The notes below the pieces were generated by a model. It was not told the origin of the DNA. It searched no databases and worked only from the letters and a program-made list of their open reading frames with translations. From Euptelea pleiosperma (taxonomy: Eukaryota > Streptophyta > Magnoliopsida > Ranunculales > Eupteleaceae), in contig CM068541.1 in the NCBI GenBank assembly GCA_035048495.1, positions 3,293,929 through 3,357,928 of the forward strand: a DNA stretch of 64,000 bases. The letters are read 5' to 3'. Shown here in pieces: positions 1 to 12,800 of the stretch; position 1 is the first letter of the stretch; each line of letters starts with the position of its first letter. The translations under genes and the position numbers were made by a program.

Positions 1-871
1 TACTTGCCGCGACATATTATAGACCATTATGGTCATTCATTTCCACACTACATATGGTTGTATATTATGGTTTGAAAGCTTATGAGTGTGTTTTTATGCT
101 TGTTTCATCATTTCCCAAACTTTTCACAAACATTTCCATCATTTCCACATTATTTCCATCATTTCCACGAAAAATGTATTATTTCCACACTGGTCGAAAT
201 ATTTCCACGAAATATTTCCATTTTTAGACTGGTCGAAATAAACCTCGAAACCGAAATTTATTTCCTTGGTTGAAACTATACTCAATGCTAACACTAGAAC
301 ATTGATCTCACACTACAAACCTACAAGAAATATATGGTGCCCAAATAGGGTAAGGATACCCAGATAGAATTACAAACATAACAAGAAACAAGTACAAATA
401 TTGATACAACGACATCTTTATAGAATAAAAAACCAAGAAACATATATAAGCAAAGGAATCTTTATCCAACAAGGATATTTAAAACAATGTGACACCTCAA
501 AAGGACTAGTTTTTCAGCAAAAACTAATTCAACAGCACTAAGACAAGTATCGGGTGTCGATAATCCATGCAAATGCTCTTTTCAAATAGTAGTGCCCAGG
601 TATTAGTACAGTCAATAAGAATGAACAACAGGGGAAGCATTCTTTTTCACCAAACACTAGTTGGCAATCGCCTTTTTAACTATGTGAGTGTCCATGCCAG
701 CATTCCCTAGTTTTCTGGTCAAAATTCAGCTCCAGGTGCCTAGGGCATTAAGTATTTTTGTATCACTCGGGACATCTTTTTCCGATCAAAACCAAAATAG
801 CAATACTAAGAACCAGAACTTCTATAGAATGTCTGTAGACCTTGATTTCTTCTATAAAGTTATTCACTCAC
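1..871. other. Left edge, probably AP5Z1 intron 10
   Basis: No exon could be recognised here. The next AP-5 zeta exon expected after the exon at 872-948 is absent, so this stretch is most likely intron and the rest of the gene lies beyond the left edge. Positions 95-250 are rich in short direct repeats (ATTTCCAC and ACTGGTCGAAATA units). Confidence 0.5.
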
Positions 872-3800
872 CTCATAAGCAAAATTCCTGTCTGGAAATA
901 TTGTGGCATTTCTCGACATAAGTAGTGGAATTAACGCGCAAATTAGTGCTGCAACAACCATTGACATAAATTTCAGATTTAGATGGATGCCGCATAGAAC
1001 TTTCTTTTAAACAGAATAAGACATTCTTCAAAGGTGGAAGAATGCAAGAGAACAAAACTTTGTCATATAAATATCAAAAAATTAAAAAGAGTGCATACAA
1101 TTATTGACATCCCGCAATGCTATGGCAAAATACATGTCAAGAAACCGAGGAGCCATGTGTAGTGCTTGTCTTAGCCTCTCAGACTGAGAGGTATTAATTG
1201 CAGCTTGTAATGCTGCAGACATCCCAGGAGATGTCCAGTGGCGTTCCTGAAATGCAGTAACGGATAATCAACTATTTATTGCGATTTTCAGCTACAAGGA
1301 ATAGGTCTCTGCCAAATGAAACACAGCTCAAAACATTTCCATTATACATTTATAACGTACATTGTTTTGACATTCAACAATCTTATAATCTGGCTAAGTC
1401 TTATACAAAATTGTTAATGACTGGATATGAATGCTATTTGGAAGAAACCAAATGCGATAACCACGATTCAACAAAAACTGAATGGTCTAGGATTTAAAGA
1501 TTGTTAATAGTTTTAAATTAGTACATCTTATAGATTGAAGGATATTAATGATGAAATTGAATTGCAGATAACATCTTTCTATTGGCCATATTTTCTGAAT
1601 GCTCTATATAGTTCATTACTACATAAACATACGACAAAATGTTACAAAAACAGTTATTTAAGAAATTGGTTAGGCCGGCACTGAAACAAGTCGGTTAAGA
1701 CTAGACCAAGTTGCACTCAAATATCTTGACTTAAAAGCAGAAAAAAGAATTCATAGGATAAAATAGGAAAAAGAAATTTGTGAAAGAAAAGAATGTTAAG
1801 AGCAAGCATTTCAGCTGCTTGCTCAAATTCATGAAACTTCATACGTGATTGTATGGCAAACTCAAGATTCATCAACATCAAGCTGTTAACACTGGCTATG
1901 TAGGAGTCACAATATTCCTAGATTAAGCTGCAAAATTGTCTTTCTAAATTTATCTGTTTGTAAGATGCTCCAAAATCTGCGAAATATAATTTGTGTATAT
2001 ATACATGGATGGAATCATACAGCAAGCCCATCATTTTCATCCTTAAGAAGGTCGAGGAATAGAGAATCCGCAACATCTATAGTATTGTTATCCTCAGATT
2101 CTGAGTCACCTCCTCTATCCCCTATGGTCGAACCAGTATAAGCTTCATCCATAAGTGCAAGTAGCATCTGCGGCCAGAAAAAAGAGCATCGTCAAACAGT
2201 AAGTACCAACATTTCAACTCCACCCATGCAAGTTTCAAAAGTTTTAAAAGATAACCTCAGGAGCCGTACTCTTCTGAATTGAAGCTATGCTACTCCCGAT
2301 GAGCGACCCTGAGCTCCGTTCCACCTTTTCCAATGCTACTACTAGTACTGATTATATACGAGTGGAAAACTATGTCAAAATAGCACAAGGCTAATTTAAG
2401 GTGGCTTAACACCATATGAAAACCTAAAAGAAGAACCAAATTCATTATAAAATAGAAAAATGATGCTCAAAATATTCAAATTGAAACAAAATATTCAGCT
2501 GAGGTCATCAGTTTGACTGGGCTCTGAGGACAGACCTCTACGGATTTTTCAAGTTTTATAGCAAAATGTTTAGTCAATCACCAAAACCATTGAAATTTCA
2601 CATGAACCTGACCAATTTCAAACTTTCAAGGGGGCTTTGGATGGAAGGACAAGGAAGGCATTACAAAAGTAACGCCTTCCTCAGTCCTCGAAAGTGGCAT
2701 CCATTTTCCTTTCTTGTAAGAAACTTCCACAGACAAGGCCCCCTAATGGTATCAATTAAAAAAAAGGCCCCTCAATACCAAATTTCACAAACATCTTTTC
2801 CTTGTCCATTGGTCCCCAAGCAAGACAGACGGAAAAGTTATAGCATACACTTGTGTCCAAACACCTCAACTTTTATGCTTTTTCTCTATGGAAAAAATGA
2901 TTTCCCCCAATAACATACTTTACCAATATTAACTCATCCACAACTCCAACCATCCCTCCCTCCACGAACGTAAATGCACATAAGGACTCACCAAATCTGT
3001 AATCAACCTTAGAAGACAACAGCAGAGCAGGAAAGGGAGCTGCAGTGAAAGCAAGAGCAAAAGCGAGGGAGCGAGATACCCAAGGATGAGAGTGCATAGG
3101 GAGAGTCAATATACTTTGAAAAGTGTGTGCATGTATGTTTGAATGAGCGTTATATATAAAAATAAATAGCAACACACACACATATATATAGGGCTGGGAT
3201 AAAGTTACTAATGCTTTTTGACTTATAAAATGACGCGCAGTCATGGGGACCACATGCAGAGGAGTTAAGGGCTGATTAGCCTAATTTTTTAGTGACAAGG
3301 ATCTACTCACCGTGGAGATCATCCTCACCAAAAAGAAGCAATTTCTAAAACTTCTAACCCTATCAAATATGGACCTAAATTTAATAGTGAAATGGACCGT
3401 CAAAAATTTTTCAACTTGCAATCTACTTTCCATAAGGCTACAAATGTTGGAATGGACTAATTTTTTATGAGGTTGATATCCATGCTGAGAAGAATATCAT
3501 CACCAAAATTCAGCCCTTACCTCATCTTCATGTGGGCCCCACGTCCATTAGTCATTATATTAGTCACAAAAGGATGAGTCAACGTTGGGCTGGGATAAAG
3601 TTACTAATGCTTTTTGACATATATATGTAGCCGATTCCATAGAGTTGGGATAAGGCTTTGTTTTTATAAGTAAGAAATGTATTAAAAGAAAGAGGACAGC
3701 CCAAAAGAACATACAAACACCAAAAGGGACAAGACCAACTCAAGGAGATAAGGAATCTCCTAACAGTTCATCTCATCTAAACACAAAATATTCAAAATAA

Positions 3801-6800
3801 CACCCTCTAAACTCAAACTTTGGGGAAGTCCAAAAATATAGCAAAGCTTTGACTTTCAGCACCACCCTGAGCACAGCACATCCTCTTCCTTCTCTTCAAA
3901 TATTCTGGCATTTCTCTCCTTCTATATAGCCCACATTATGGCAAACCGAAGAAATTGCCAAGGAATTCTTCCTCCCCTTAAACGCTTCCAGCGCACTACC
4001 CTGGATCTTCCATGCCAATGATGTATGTGTAAATTTTCTTAGAATGTTGAGATATACATTGCAGTTGTATTTGGACATCCCTAAGTAAAACATACTGAAC
4101 TTGGTGGATAAGGCCCATATCCTAGAGGCTTCTAAGAGTCATCTACATTCTCGAGAGGCAGTCCATGACTCACATTCATGTTTAAAAATCTCATATTGTC
4201 TCATTTTGTCCTCGTTGAGACGTCTCGTTCTGGTAAGGTACTGAGACAATACAAAGAATAAGTATCGCATTATGCCAAAAACTTAATTAAAGTACTAAAA
4301 TTGGTTTATGACCTTATTTTCATGGTATGTGTACTTTTATAACATAGATAAATTCTAAAAAAATTGTAACCTATTAAGCAATAAAAAATGGTTTAACCTT
4401 ATCAAAAGATAGTGTTTTTTCCATTGTCCCGTTCCGTCTCGATCGATACATCTCATTCCGTGAGACAACGAGACGAAACGATTTTTTTTATAAGTAAACG
4501 AAACAATATTTTAAACCTTGCTTGCGTTTTAAAAGTGGAAGAATAACCAAACTCTTGATATTACTAATTTGGACATCTGACCATAGGTATACTATTTCAC
4601 GAGTTTGGTGAAACCAATTCCCAAATAGTTCAGGCGCAAAAGAAAACCACGAGTACATTGAGGTAAGAGCACAAATCAATAGTCGGATCTTTGAATGTAA
4701 TGAGATAAGAATGCACTATCCTTCGGTGAAAGTGTTTATCAGTCGTAATCGGTGCTTAAATGAGCCAAGGTCTAACTCCCAAAGCACAAATTCATAAATT
4801 AAGAGTGAGAGTGAGCTCTAGGCAGAAGAATCCAAATTCTAAAGCCCTAATGACTTTGAATAGTGTCATCACAGACTTAAAATAATTGGAAAACCTAAAA
4901 CTTCTACTCTTCCTCTTTTCTTCTTGGACGTAGAAAAATCTTCTGATTTTGATGAACTGGAAACATCTCTCTTCCATTTCCATTTACCCAATTCATACCT
5001 TTGTTTCATATGTTCCCAGGAGGAATTCAATCTTTTAATCTCGGAATACCACTTAAATAACTGCACCTCCCACCACCAATAAAAAAGAGATTCTTTTTCT
5101 TTTCCATTCTATATAATGTTAACAAAAGGAAAACAAAGTGAACAGTATTAATAGGTATACATTATTCTTTGATTTCATACCGATTGTCTCCATGTTACAT
5201 ATCCGTGGCAATCTTAAGTCATAACTTAAAATATTCTTTCTCATTAGTTATCAAACTAGTTATTGAATATAAGGTTCACAATATGAAGACGATCCCTCTG
5301 AAGTAACAATGACATAAGAATCGTACCATAGGACAATATAATTAAGGCATCGCATTACTATTGTTTGTATTGTAACATCTACGGCTAAGTGGAAAAATAG
5401 TTGGATTATCATCAATTGAGAGTAATCATGTACGTCTAAAAAGAACTGGTCTCGGTTCAAGATTCATCCCGAGTATAACTTATAGGCCGAAAATTATCAC
5501 TTAATATTTTTGCCTGATCTGAAAACTTTTGTATGCACTCACTATCTCAAAGGGATAAACATATTCCATTGATTTTATCATTGGATTGGCAAAATCAAAA
5601 CTCTGAGATCTAACTAACTAATTTGACTCAATTTCAAGTTTTTGAACCTTGTTATATACAACTGAAGTGCACCGCTAGATGGTTGGTCGAATCAATCATT
5701 GTCTGCACGAGATAACAAAACTGGACAATCCATTGTACATCAGAAAGTACACCAACTATAGATATATACGGACAAACCCATGTATGTAACTAGAGTGCAT
5801 ATAAATACTTCCAAAGGTAGGTGTGGCAATAGAATATGAGATTATAAAGGTGAAACAGGAAAAAACAACAGTTAATCAGAAAAGCAAATAAAAAACTCAC
5901 TCGGCAAGTCCACAAGCGATGGGAATAGTGGAAGAAATGAGGAAGGAGACATCATTCCCGGAAAAATCTTTAAAAATGATTTCTCTAACCTGTAATGCAA
6001 AATAGCTACATTAAAATCAGTTTATATCCATGAAGCATTCTTTTAGATACTTCATTTATCAAATTCACCTAAAAACCAAGGTTTTAAATTTCAACCATTT
6101 TGGTCAAAGTATTTCAGTTTCGGGAAAAGAGATATATGACCAGGAGATGGATAATCCGGTTTCTCTTTTATCTCGGGTTGGTAAGGTGCCAATGCAATCT
6201 ACGTAGCCGGACAGAAGGATTTGGTGGAGGGATTTTAAGGGTATATTCTCAATTAAATCTCTCTTTTCAATCTTGATTTCGACAGGCCAAAGGGTGTTCC
6301 CAGCGTCTCTAGTTTGGATCGTGCCTATCCCTTCCAAAGTGAGAATTTTCCGTCTGGACAATTGCGCTAGACAAGATTTTGACAGTGGATCATTTGATCA
6401 TAAGGGGCATGCTACTGCATGCTCACTGTGTCAATCCAATGGGGAAATAGTGGATCATGTGTTTATCCATTGTCCCTTCACTTTCGAAGTTTGGCAGATC
6501 TTTTTCCTCCTTTTTGGCATTGCTTTTGAGGTTAGTGGAAGGAAAATCAACTAAGGTTATCACGCAGGCCTCAAAAATAGAGAATTGTCCATAAATATTT
6601 GCTAAAATAAAAGAGAACATCAAAGATGCCATTGTAGGGCTTGATATTCTGTACATACATAAACTCAGTGCTAAAGGACCACGCCTATGCCAGGTGTGTA
6701 TAGGCTACCTAGTACTCAGCTTCAGCTTCCATTTCTTTTCTTTTCAAATAGAACTTTACCTTATGAATCAAAATGCCACCAGTTGATAATATTGTGAGCA

Positions 6801-9800
6801 AGGTTTGAAAAATCATTGTCTCAGTAAGTTGATGGAGCGAGACATCTCAACTGAGATGGGACGAGAATGGGAAAAACACTATAACCAAGGGCTTCGTGGT
6901 CTTCAATTCAAGTGCACATGAGACCAAAAATTCGAGTCTTTCAAATAATTAACTTTGCTTTATTTCCTTCATCCTTCTTTGCCTATGCATTATTTTCCCA
7001 TTCTTGAGATGTAAACATAGCATCAAGAGGCTGCTTGCATTGCATCACACTCTATAATGTTAAATATGTCGTGGCAAATCACGTGATGGCCGAGCAGATC
7101 AGCTCTCTTTTGGTAAACTTCCTCACTAGAGCCAATGCATATAAATGAAATTTCTCACTCTTCTTCCATTCTTCAATGTTGAACAATGAGTTGGCAACAC
7201 TAATATTTTCAAGCATCAAATCGACGCAATGAGTTGCACAAGGAGTCCAGTACAACATCTTTCTCTTCCCCATTAATATATCTCCAACCAACTTGTAGTT
7301 AGCCGCAATATCACAACTTGAACCACATGCTCCTCTTCAACTACATCTAAAAGTCGAAACAACAAATTAGCATCCTTAATTGCTTCAAATGCCCCAACCG
7401 ACTTAAAAAACACAGTCCCCTCTGGATTGTCCACAAGAAAATTTAGCAATGTTTGCCCACGGATGTCCTTCCAACCATCTAACAAAATGGTAACCCCTGT
7501 CTTGGGCCATGTCCTTTTAAGATCCTCCATCTTGTCTACAGTTTGAACCTCTTCTTTTAGATGTTCTCCTTTCATGTATGCTTGGTGGCTCCAATATACA
7601 GCCATATGCACCAATTGAATGAATCATATTAGCAAAAGAAGGGCAATTACATTAAAGGAATGCCCATTCTCAATGAATAAACTCCCAATATCCAAACAAC
7701 CTTAGATCCTATGCTCTCTATTGTAAGGGGGGTATGTGACAATGGTTGTTTGTCCAACACCCTAACCCATCTCCCCCCACCCCAAAAAAATAAATAAATA
7801 AATAAAACAAACCCCTCCAATTGGGCTATCTTCAACGACAATGTATCTACCCATTTATCTCTTAATGCCTCTAGATGAAAGTCTCTCATGGTCCACACCA
7901 CCACCAATGAGCCTCTTAGACCCGGTGTGGAGCTCACATCTTCCAATGGGGTACCAAAATAAGCACCCGAATTAGCCAAGTTATCAAATTTTGCTGAGCA
8001 ATATGTCTCATCTCTAGTCCTTTTGTTAAAAAAAAAAAAAAAAATCCTTCATTTCTTTTTTTAACATCTTCGGGTACCCTTGTACATAAAAACCATTTTT
8101 TTCGGTACTCGCAAGATGATCATTCTTTTCGCACCACCTTTTATGACCCTACTACAATACTTGCATTTGATGTAAACATGATTCCTCCCCGATCCCTATT
8201 AGGGCCCTCTACTTGAACCAATGCTTCCATGCCAGGTCCTTCCTATTACCCTACTTCCTTGTCTACCAACTCCTCTCGCCATCTTTTAACAAAGACCATA
8301 CAAAAATAGAAGAAACAAACCATGATAAGGAGGTAAATGAATATATTAAGGGGGTAAAATTAGATTGTCAAGCTCTTACCTCAAAAGTAGAGTAAACCCT
8401 TGCTTAATCATGTTTATCTGATCCGTTTTGATGCAAGAAACCCGTAGGATGCGATATAATCAAAATCAAATAAGAAATGAAGGAACTATGACAAATTTTC
8501 TCTCTATGAGAAAACTATGGCACAATGGGTTTGATCTTAGACTTCTCACAATTAAGAAGAGGAAGATGATTGGAAACCACTTTCAAGGGTTTTTTGGCAT
8601 AAAAGTATTTTTTCTTTTTGGTGGTGGTGGTGTACAGTCGAGGCATAATTCGACCAACCCATATTACCATGTACAATCAAGGCATGACTGTGCCTCAAGC
8701 CCAAGCCTTGAGGCTTACACCTTAACTAGATGAGGCTTAAGCCTCACGGCATACACCTCAAGCGCCTTGAGGCGTGCTTTTAAGAACACTGGATATGGGT
8801 ACACTGGACATGTTGAAGTATCTAGGTAACATAAACAAAAACATGAGGAAAGCGGCCATGGATAATTTTATTACACGATATAAAGTTATGTCAATCAAAA
8901 TCAACATAGCTTAACTTACTTCTCTCCATTCCAGGCAATCAGCTTTAACAATAACGGGAAGAACTGCAAATGCATAACAGAGATTAGGAAAGAACAAGTC
9001 ACATGCCTAAACCAATTCAAAAATGAAAAGCAAAATAATTGATGAATGCTTGAAACTTGAAAGAATAAGACTAATTTAAGATGTGGGCACTACTACAAAA
9101 TTATAGGTTTTATCTTTAATGATTTCCCTATGAGCTAGAAAATTTTATTTGTATATATAATTTAAAGTACTAGATTATGGCAAGTTGGTTCATCATCCAA
9201 TTATCATCAACATCATCCATGCCTTTGTTGGTTATGTCTTTATTTTCCATGCTTCATGTAACTTGGGGTACCAAGTGTATTTCTGGTATTTGTCTTTCAC
9301 CTCATTAATATAAATATGTGGGAAATTGTGCTCCACATAATACAGGATTTCCCCTTATCCATTCTTCTCTTCTCTTCTTCTCTCATCTTTCACTTCTTCT
9401 CTTCTCTTCTCTCCCAATCTTTTCAACTTTATTTTCCACTTTACTGATTTAATTTAAACCTGAAGTTGTGAAGTTTAGAACATGGTATTAGAGCAGGTAC
9501 CTAGTGTTGTGTTTCAAATCCTAGGCTGCCATAAGTGGTAGAACCACATGGTTGGGTCTTGCGCCTAGTAAAATCGCAAAGCTTTTTTGGTGTTGGATTT
9601 ATTTCCCTTTCGTACTGTTCACGGAGTACTATTCATCATTACTAATCATGAGTACTGTTCATCGTACTGTCACGGAGTATTGTTCATCGCATTGTTCGCT
9701 AAGTACTATTCATGGGAAATGTTCACAATTACCGCTTAGAGAGTAATGTTCACCATTACTATTCACGAGAGTACTGTTCACATGGCATGTTGCAAGTTTT

Positions 9801-12800
9801 TTTTTTTGGGATTTCTAATGCAAACCCTAAGTTGAACTATATCTACTAATAGTTCATTTGGTGATTCATCTACCACATCTGGAGTGATGAGTAGTATGTC
9901 ACACACGGGTACCTATGGTAACTATCACCCAGGGTTGAAAGTCACCACAGTGAAGTTGGATGGGTCGAATTACCTAGAGTGGGCACAATATGTACGTATG
10001 TATATCGGTGGACGTGGTAAGTTGAAATACATTAATGGCAAGGGGGTAGCACCAAACCTAACTGATTTTACCTATGATAAGTGAGACTGAAAACCTCATG
10101 GCGATGTCGTGGTTGTTACGTTTTATGCAGTCACAAATTAGTAAGGGTTTCTAATTGCTCTTGACTGCGAAGGAGATATGGGATGTTGTAGCATGCCCAA
10201 GTTGAGAATTTTGCAAAATTGTACGAGTTGCAACAAGAAATATCCCATCTTCATCAGGGGGAGATTTCCTTGGGGGACGTACTATGCTACTCCACAAAAC
10301 GAGTTGGAGGAGTTAGACCACTACCAGAGGAATACCCCAGTCTACCAGAGGAATACCCCAATTTGTGCTACTGATGTGTTAGGATACAGAGCGATGGTAG
10401 AACGCCAAAAGATATTTGAATTCCTCGCCGGTCTGAATGAGAGCTACAAGCATGCTGGAGCACTGATTTTGGGCAAAAATCCACCACCTTCTGTACTATC
10501 TCATGTTTATGCCTACATTCAAGAGTGAAGAGAGCAAGCAATGTGTTATTTTCTCCAAGCCTAGACAGGACCTTGTTTCTCGTGATAAATCTACACTTGC
10601 GATGACAACACAAAGTGAGCTAGGCAAGCCCAAAAAAATTTGGGAAGGGTAATAATAAGAACAAGCTGAAGTGTGAACACTATAGACGAAAACATCACAC
10701 AAGAGACATGTTGGTATCTACATAGTTGACCACCTCAGTTCAACTCTAATTCCAGACAGGGGCCATCTACAGCGCTCTCAATAGCCCAGGATGTAATTCG
10801 GCCAATTTCTACATCTCCTCGGGGTATAGTCACGTTTGCCAGTGATGAGATGGAAAAGTTGAGACGGATGATGTCTCAACTCGATGGATAGTCCAATGCT
10901 CCTACTTTCACTTTCGTTCACTTACATACTTCTCAATCAACCCTTCTTGTGTCCTCTACACTTTTCGGCCCTTCTTGGATCATCGATTCTGGGGCCTTTG
11001 ATCACATGACTAGTATGTCATATGTTTTTCGTCTTATAGTATTTATTATGGAAAAGACTTAAGGTTTTAATTGTTGATGATACTCTTTCTCAGTATCTGA
11101 GAAAGGCAGTGTAACCGCTACACTATCCCTAACCTTGTCTTCCAAACTTCATGCTCATAAGTTGTCTACTAATCTTCCTTCTGTTGGTAGTATCACAAAA
11201 AATTTGAATTGTAGTGTCACCTTCCCTTCTCATTATATGTTCCAAGACTTGGAGACAAGGAAGACAATTGGCAATGGTCATGAGGTCAAAGGGTTGTACT
11301 GTCTAGACACGAAGCAACTCACTTCACAGGCAACGCTACATTCTAGTATTAATAGCAGTAGTGTCAATAAAGACCAGTTAATGTGTTACCATAACCGGTT
11401 AGGCCATCTGTCTGTTTCTAGGTTAACATATTTATTTCCGCAATTTGAGTCTTTTGCTTTTGTTAAGTTAAATTGTGAAACGTGTGAACTAGCAAAGCAT
11501 TGCCTTACTTCATTTCCTGTTAGTAAGAAAAAAAGTACTACTTTTCATATTGTTCACTATGATGTTTAGGGTCCGTCCCCCACTATTTCTCTATTATTTG
11601 ATTATTGTTATTTTGTATTATTTGTTGATGATACAACTGTTGTACTTGGGTGTATCTAATGAAGTGTTTTTCATCTTTAGACTTTTCATCGGATGGTTTG
11701 ACTCAATTTGGTGTTAAATCCAAATCTTTCAGTCTAAAAATGGAGTACATGGATGGAGGACTTAAGTCATATTTCAATGAACATTGGATGATCGATGTTA
11801 AAACCCCTCAATAGAATGGTGTTACGGAGAGAACACATGCACTTATTTGAACTGACCCGTGTTATACTTCTTGGTATGCAAGTTCCAAAAACGTTTGGTC
11901 TGAAGCCTTGTTAATAGCTTGCTACCTAATAAATCATATGCCTTCTAGTGTTCTGAATTTTCAGTCTCCCATTTCACTTCTTCGTCTGGATAGTTCCTTA
12001 TTCTTATTTCCACCAAAAGTCTTCGGTTGTCTTGTTACGTTCACATTAATCATCTTGATCGTGTCAAGTTACACCCGAAGGCTCTAAAGTGCATATTCCT
12101 GGGATATCCGTCGTCGCAAAAGGGATATAAATGTTATCATCCTTACACTCGTCGACAACTGGTACCCATGAATGTTATTTTCCTTTAGTATATTCCCTTC
12201 TTCAGAGATGCCCATACCTCTTTTCAGGGAGTATAGGAGTAGTGAAGAATCATGTTCCATTACTAGTTATTGCTTCTATGTTTGATTCTTCTATTACTAT
12301 TTCTACTGGTGATATGCTACAGGGAAAAAAACTTCAAGTCCATACCAAAAGACAGAAACAACCCACCGTTCAAGAGCCCTATAAAAATGCTTCCTCTAAT
12401 CCAAATAACATCTCCTTTGTTGTCCCTTCTGATATTCCTGTTGATCTTAATATTCATATTGATGTCCAGAAGGGTGTTCGTGTGTGCAAGCAATATCCCA
12501 TTTCGAATTTTGTTTTTCTTCATTCCACGTTAAAGCCACTATTTATTATTGGGCTTCTGCTATTCCCAAGTTCAAGAATTTCAAATTTGAAGATTTTGTT
12601 TTCCGATGAGATCATTTGATCTCTTAAGCGCGGTCTTCTATTTTGGGATGTTGGGCTGCGGTTGTAGCTCTTTGTGGGCTTTTTTCTATGTTTCTGTTGT
12701 ATAGTTTTTGGGGCTTTCTCAACCCTTCTTTTAATATATTTATATTTTACCGACCAAAAAAAAAAATATCATGCATTTACTACTTTTATGCCATTTATCA

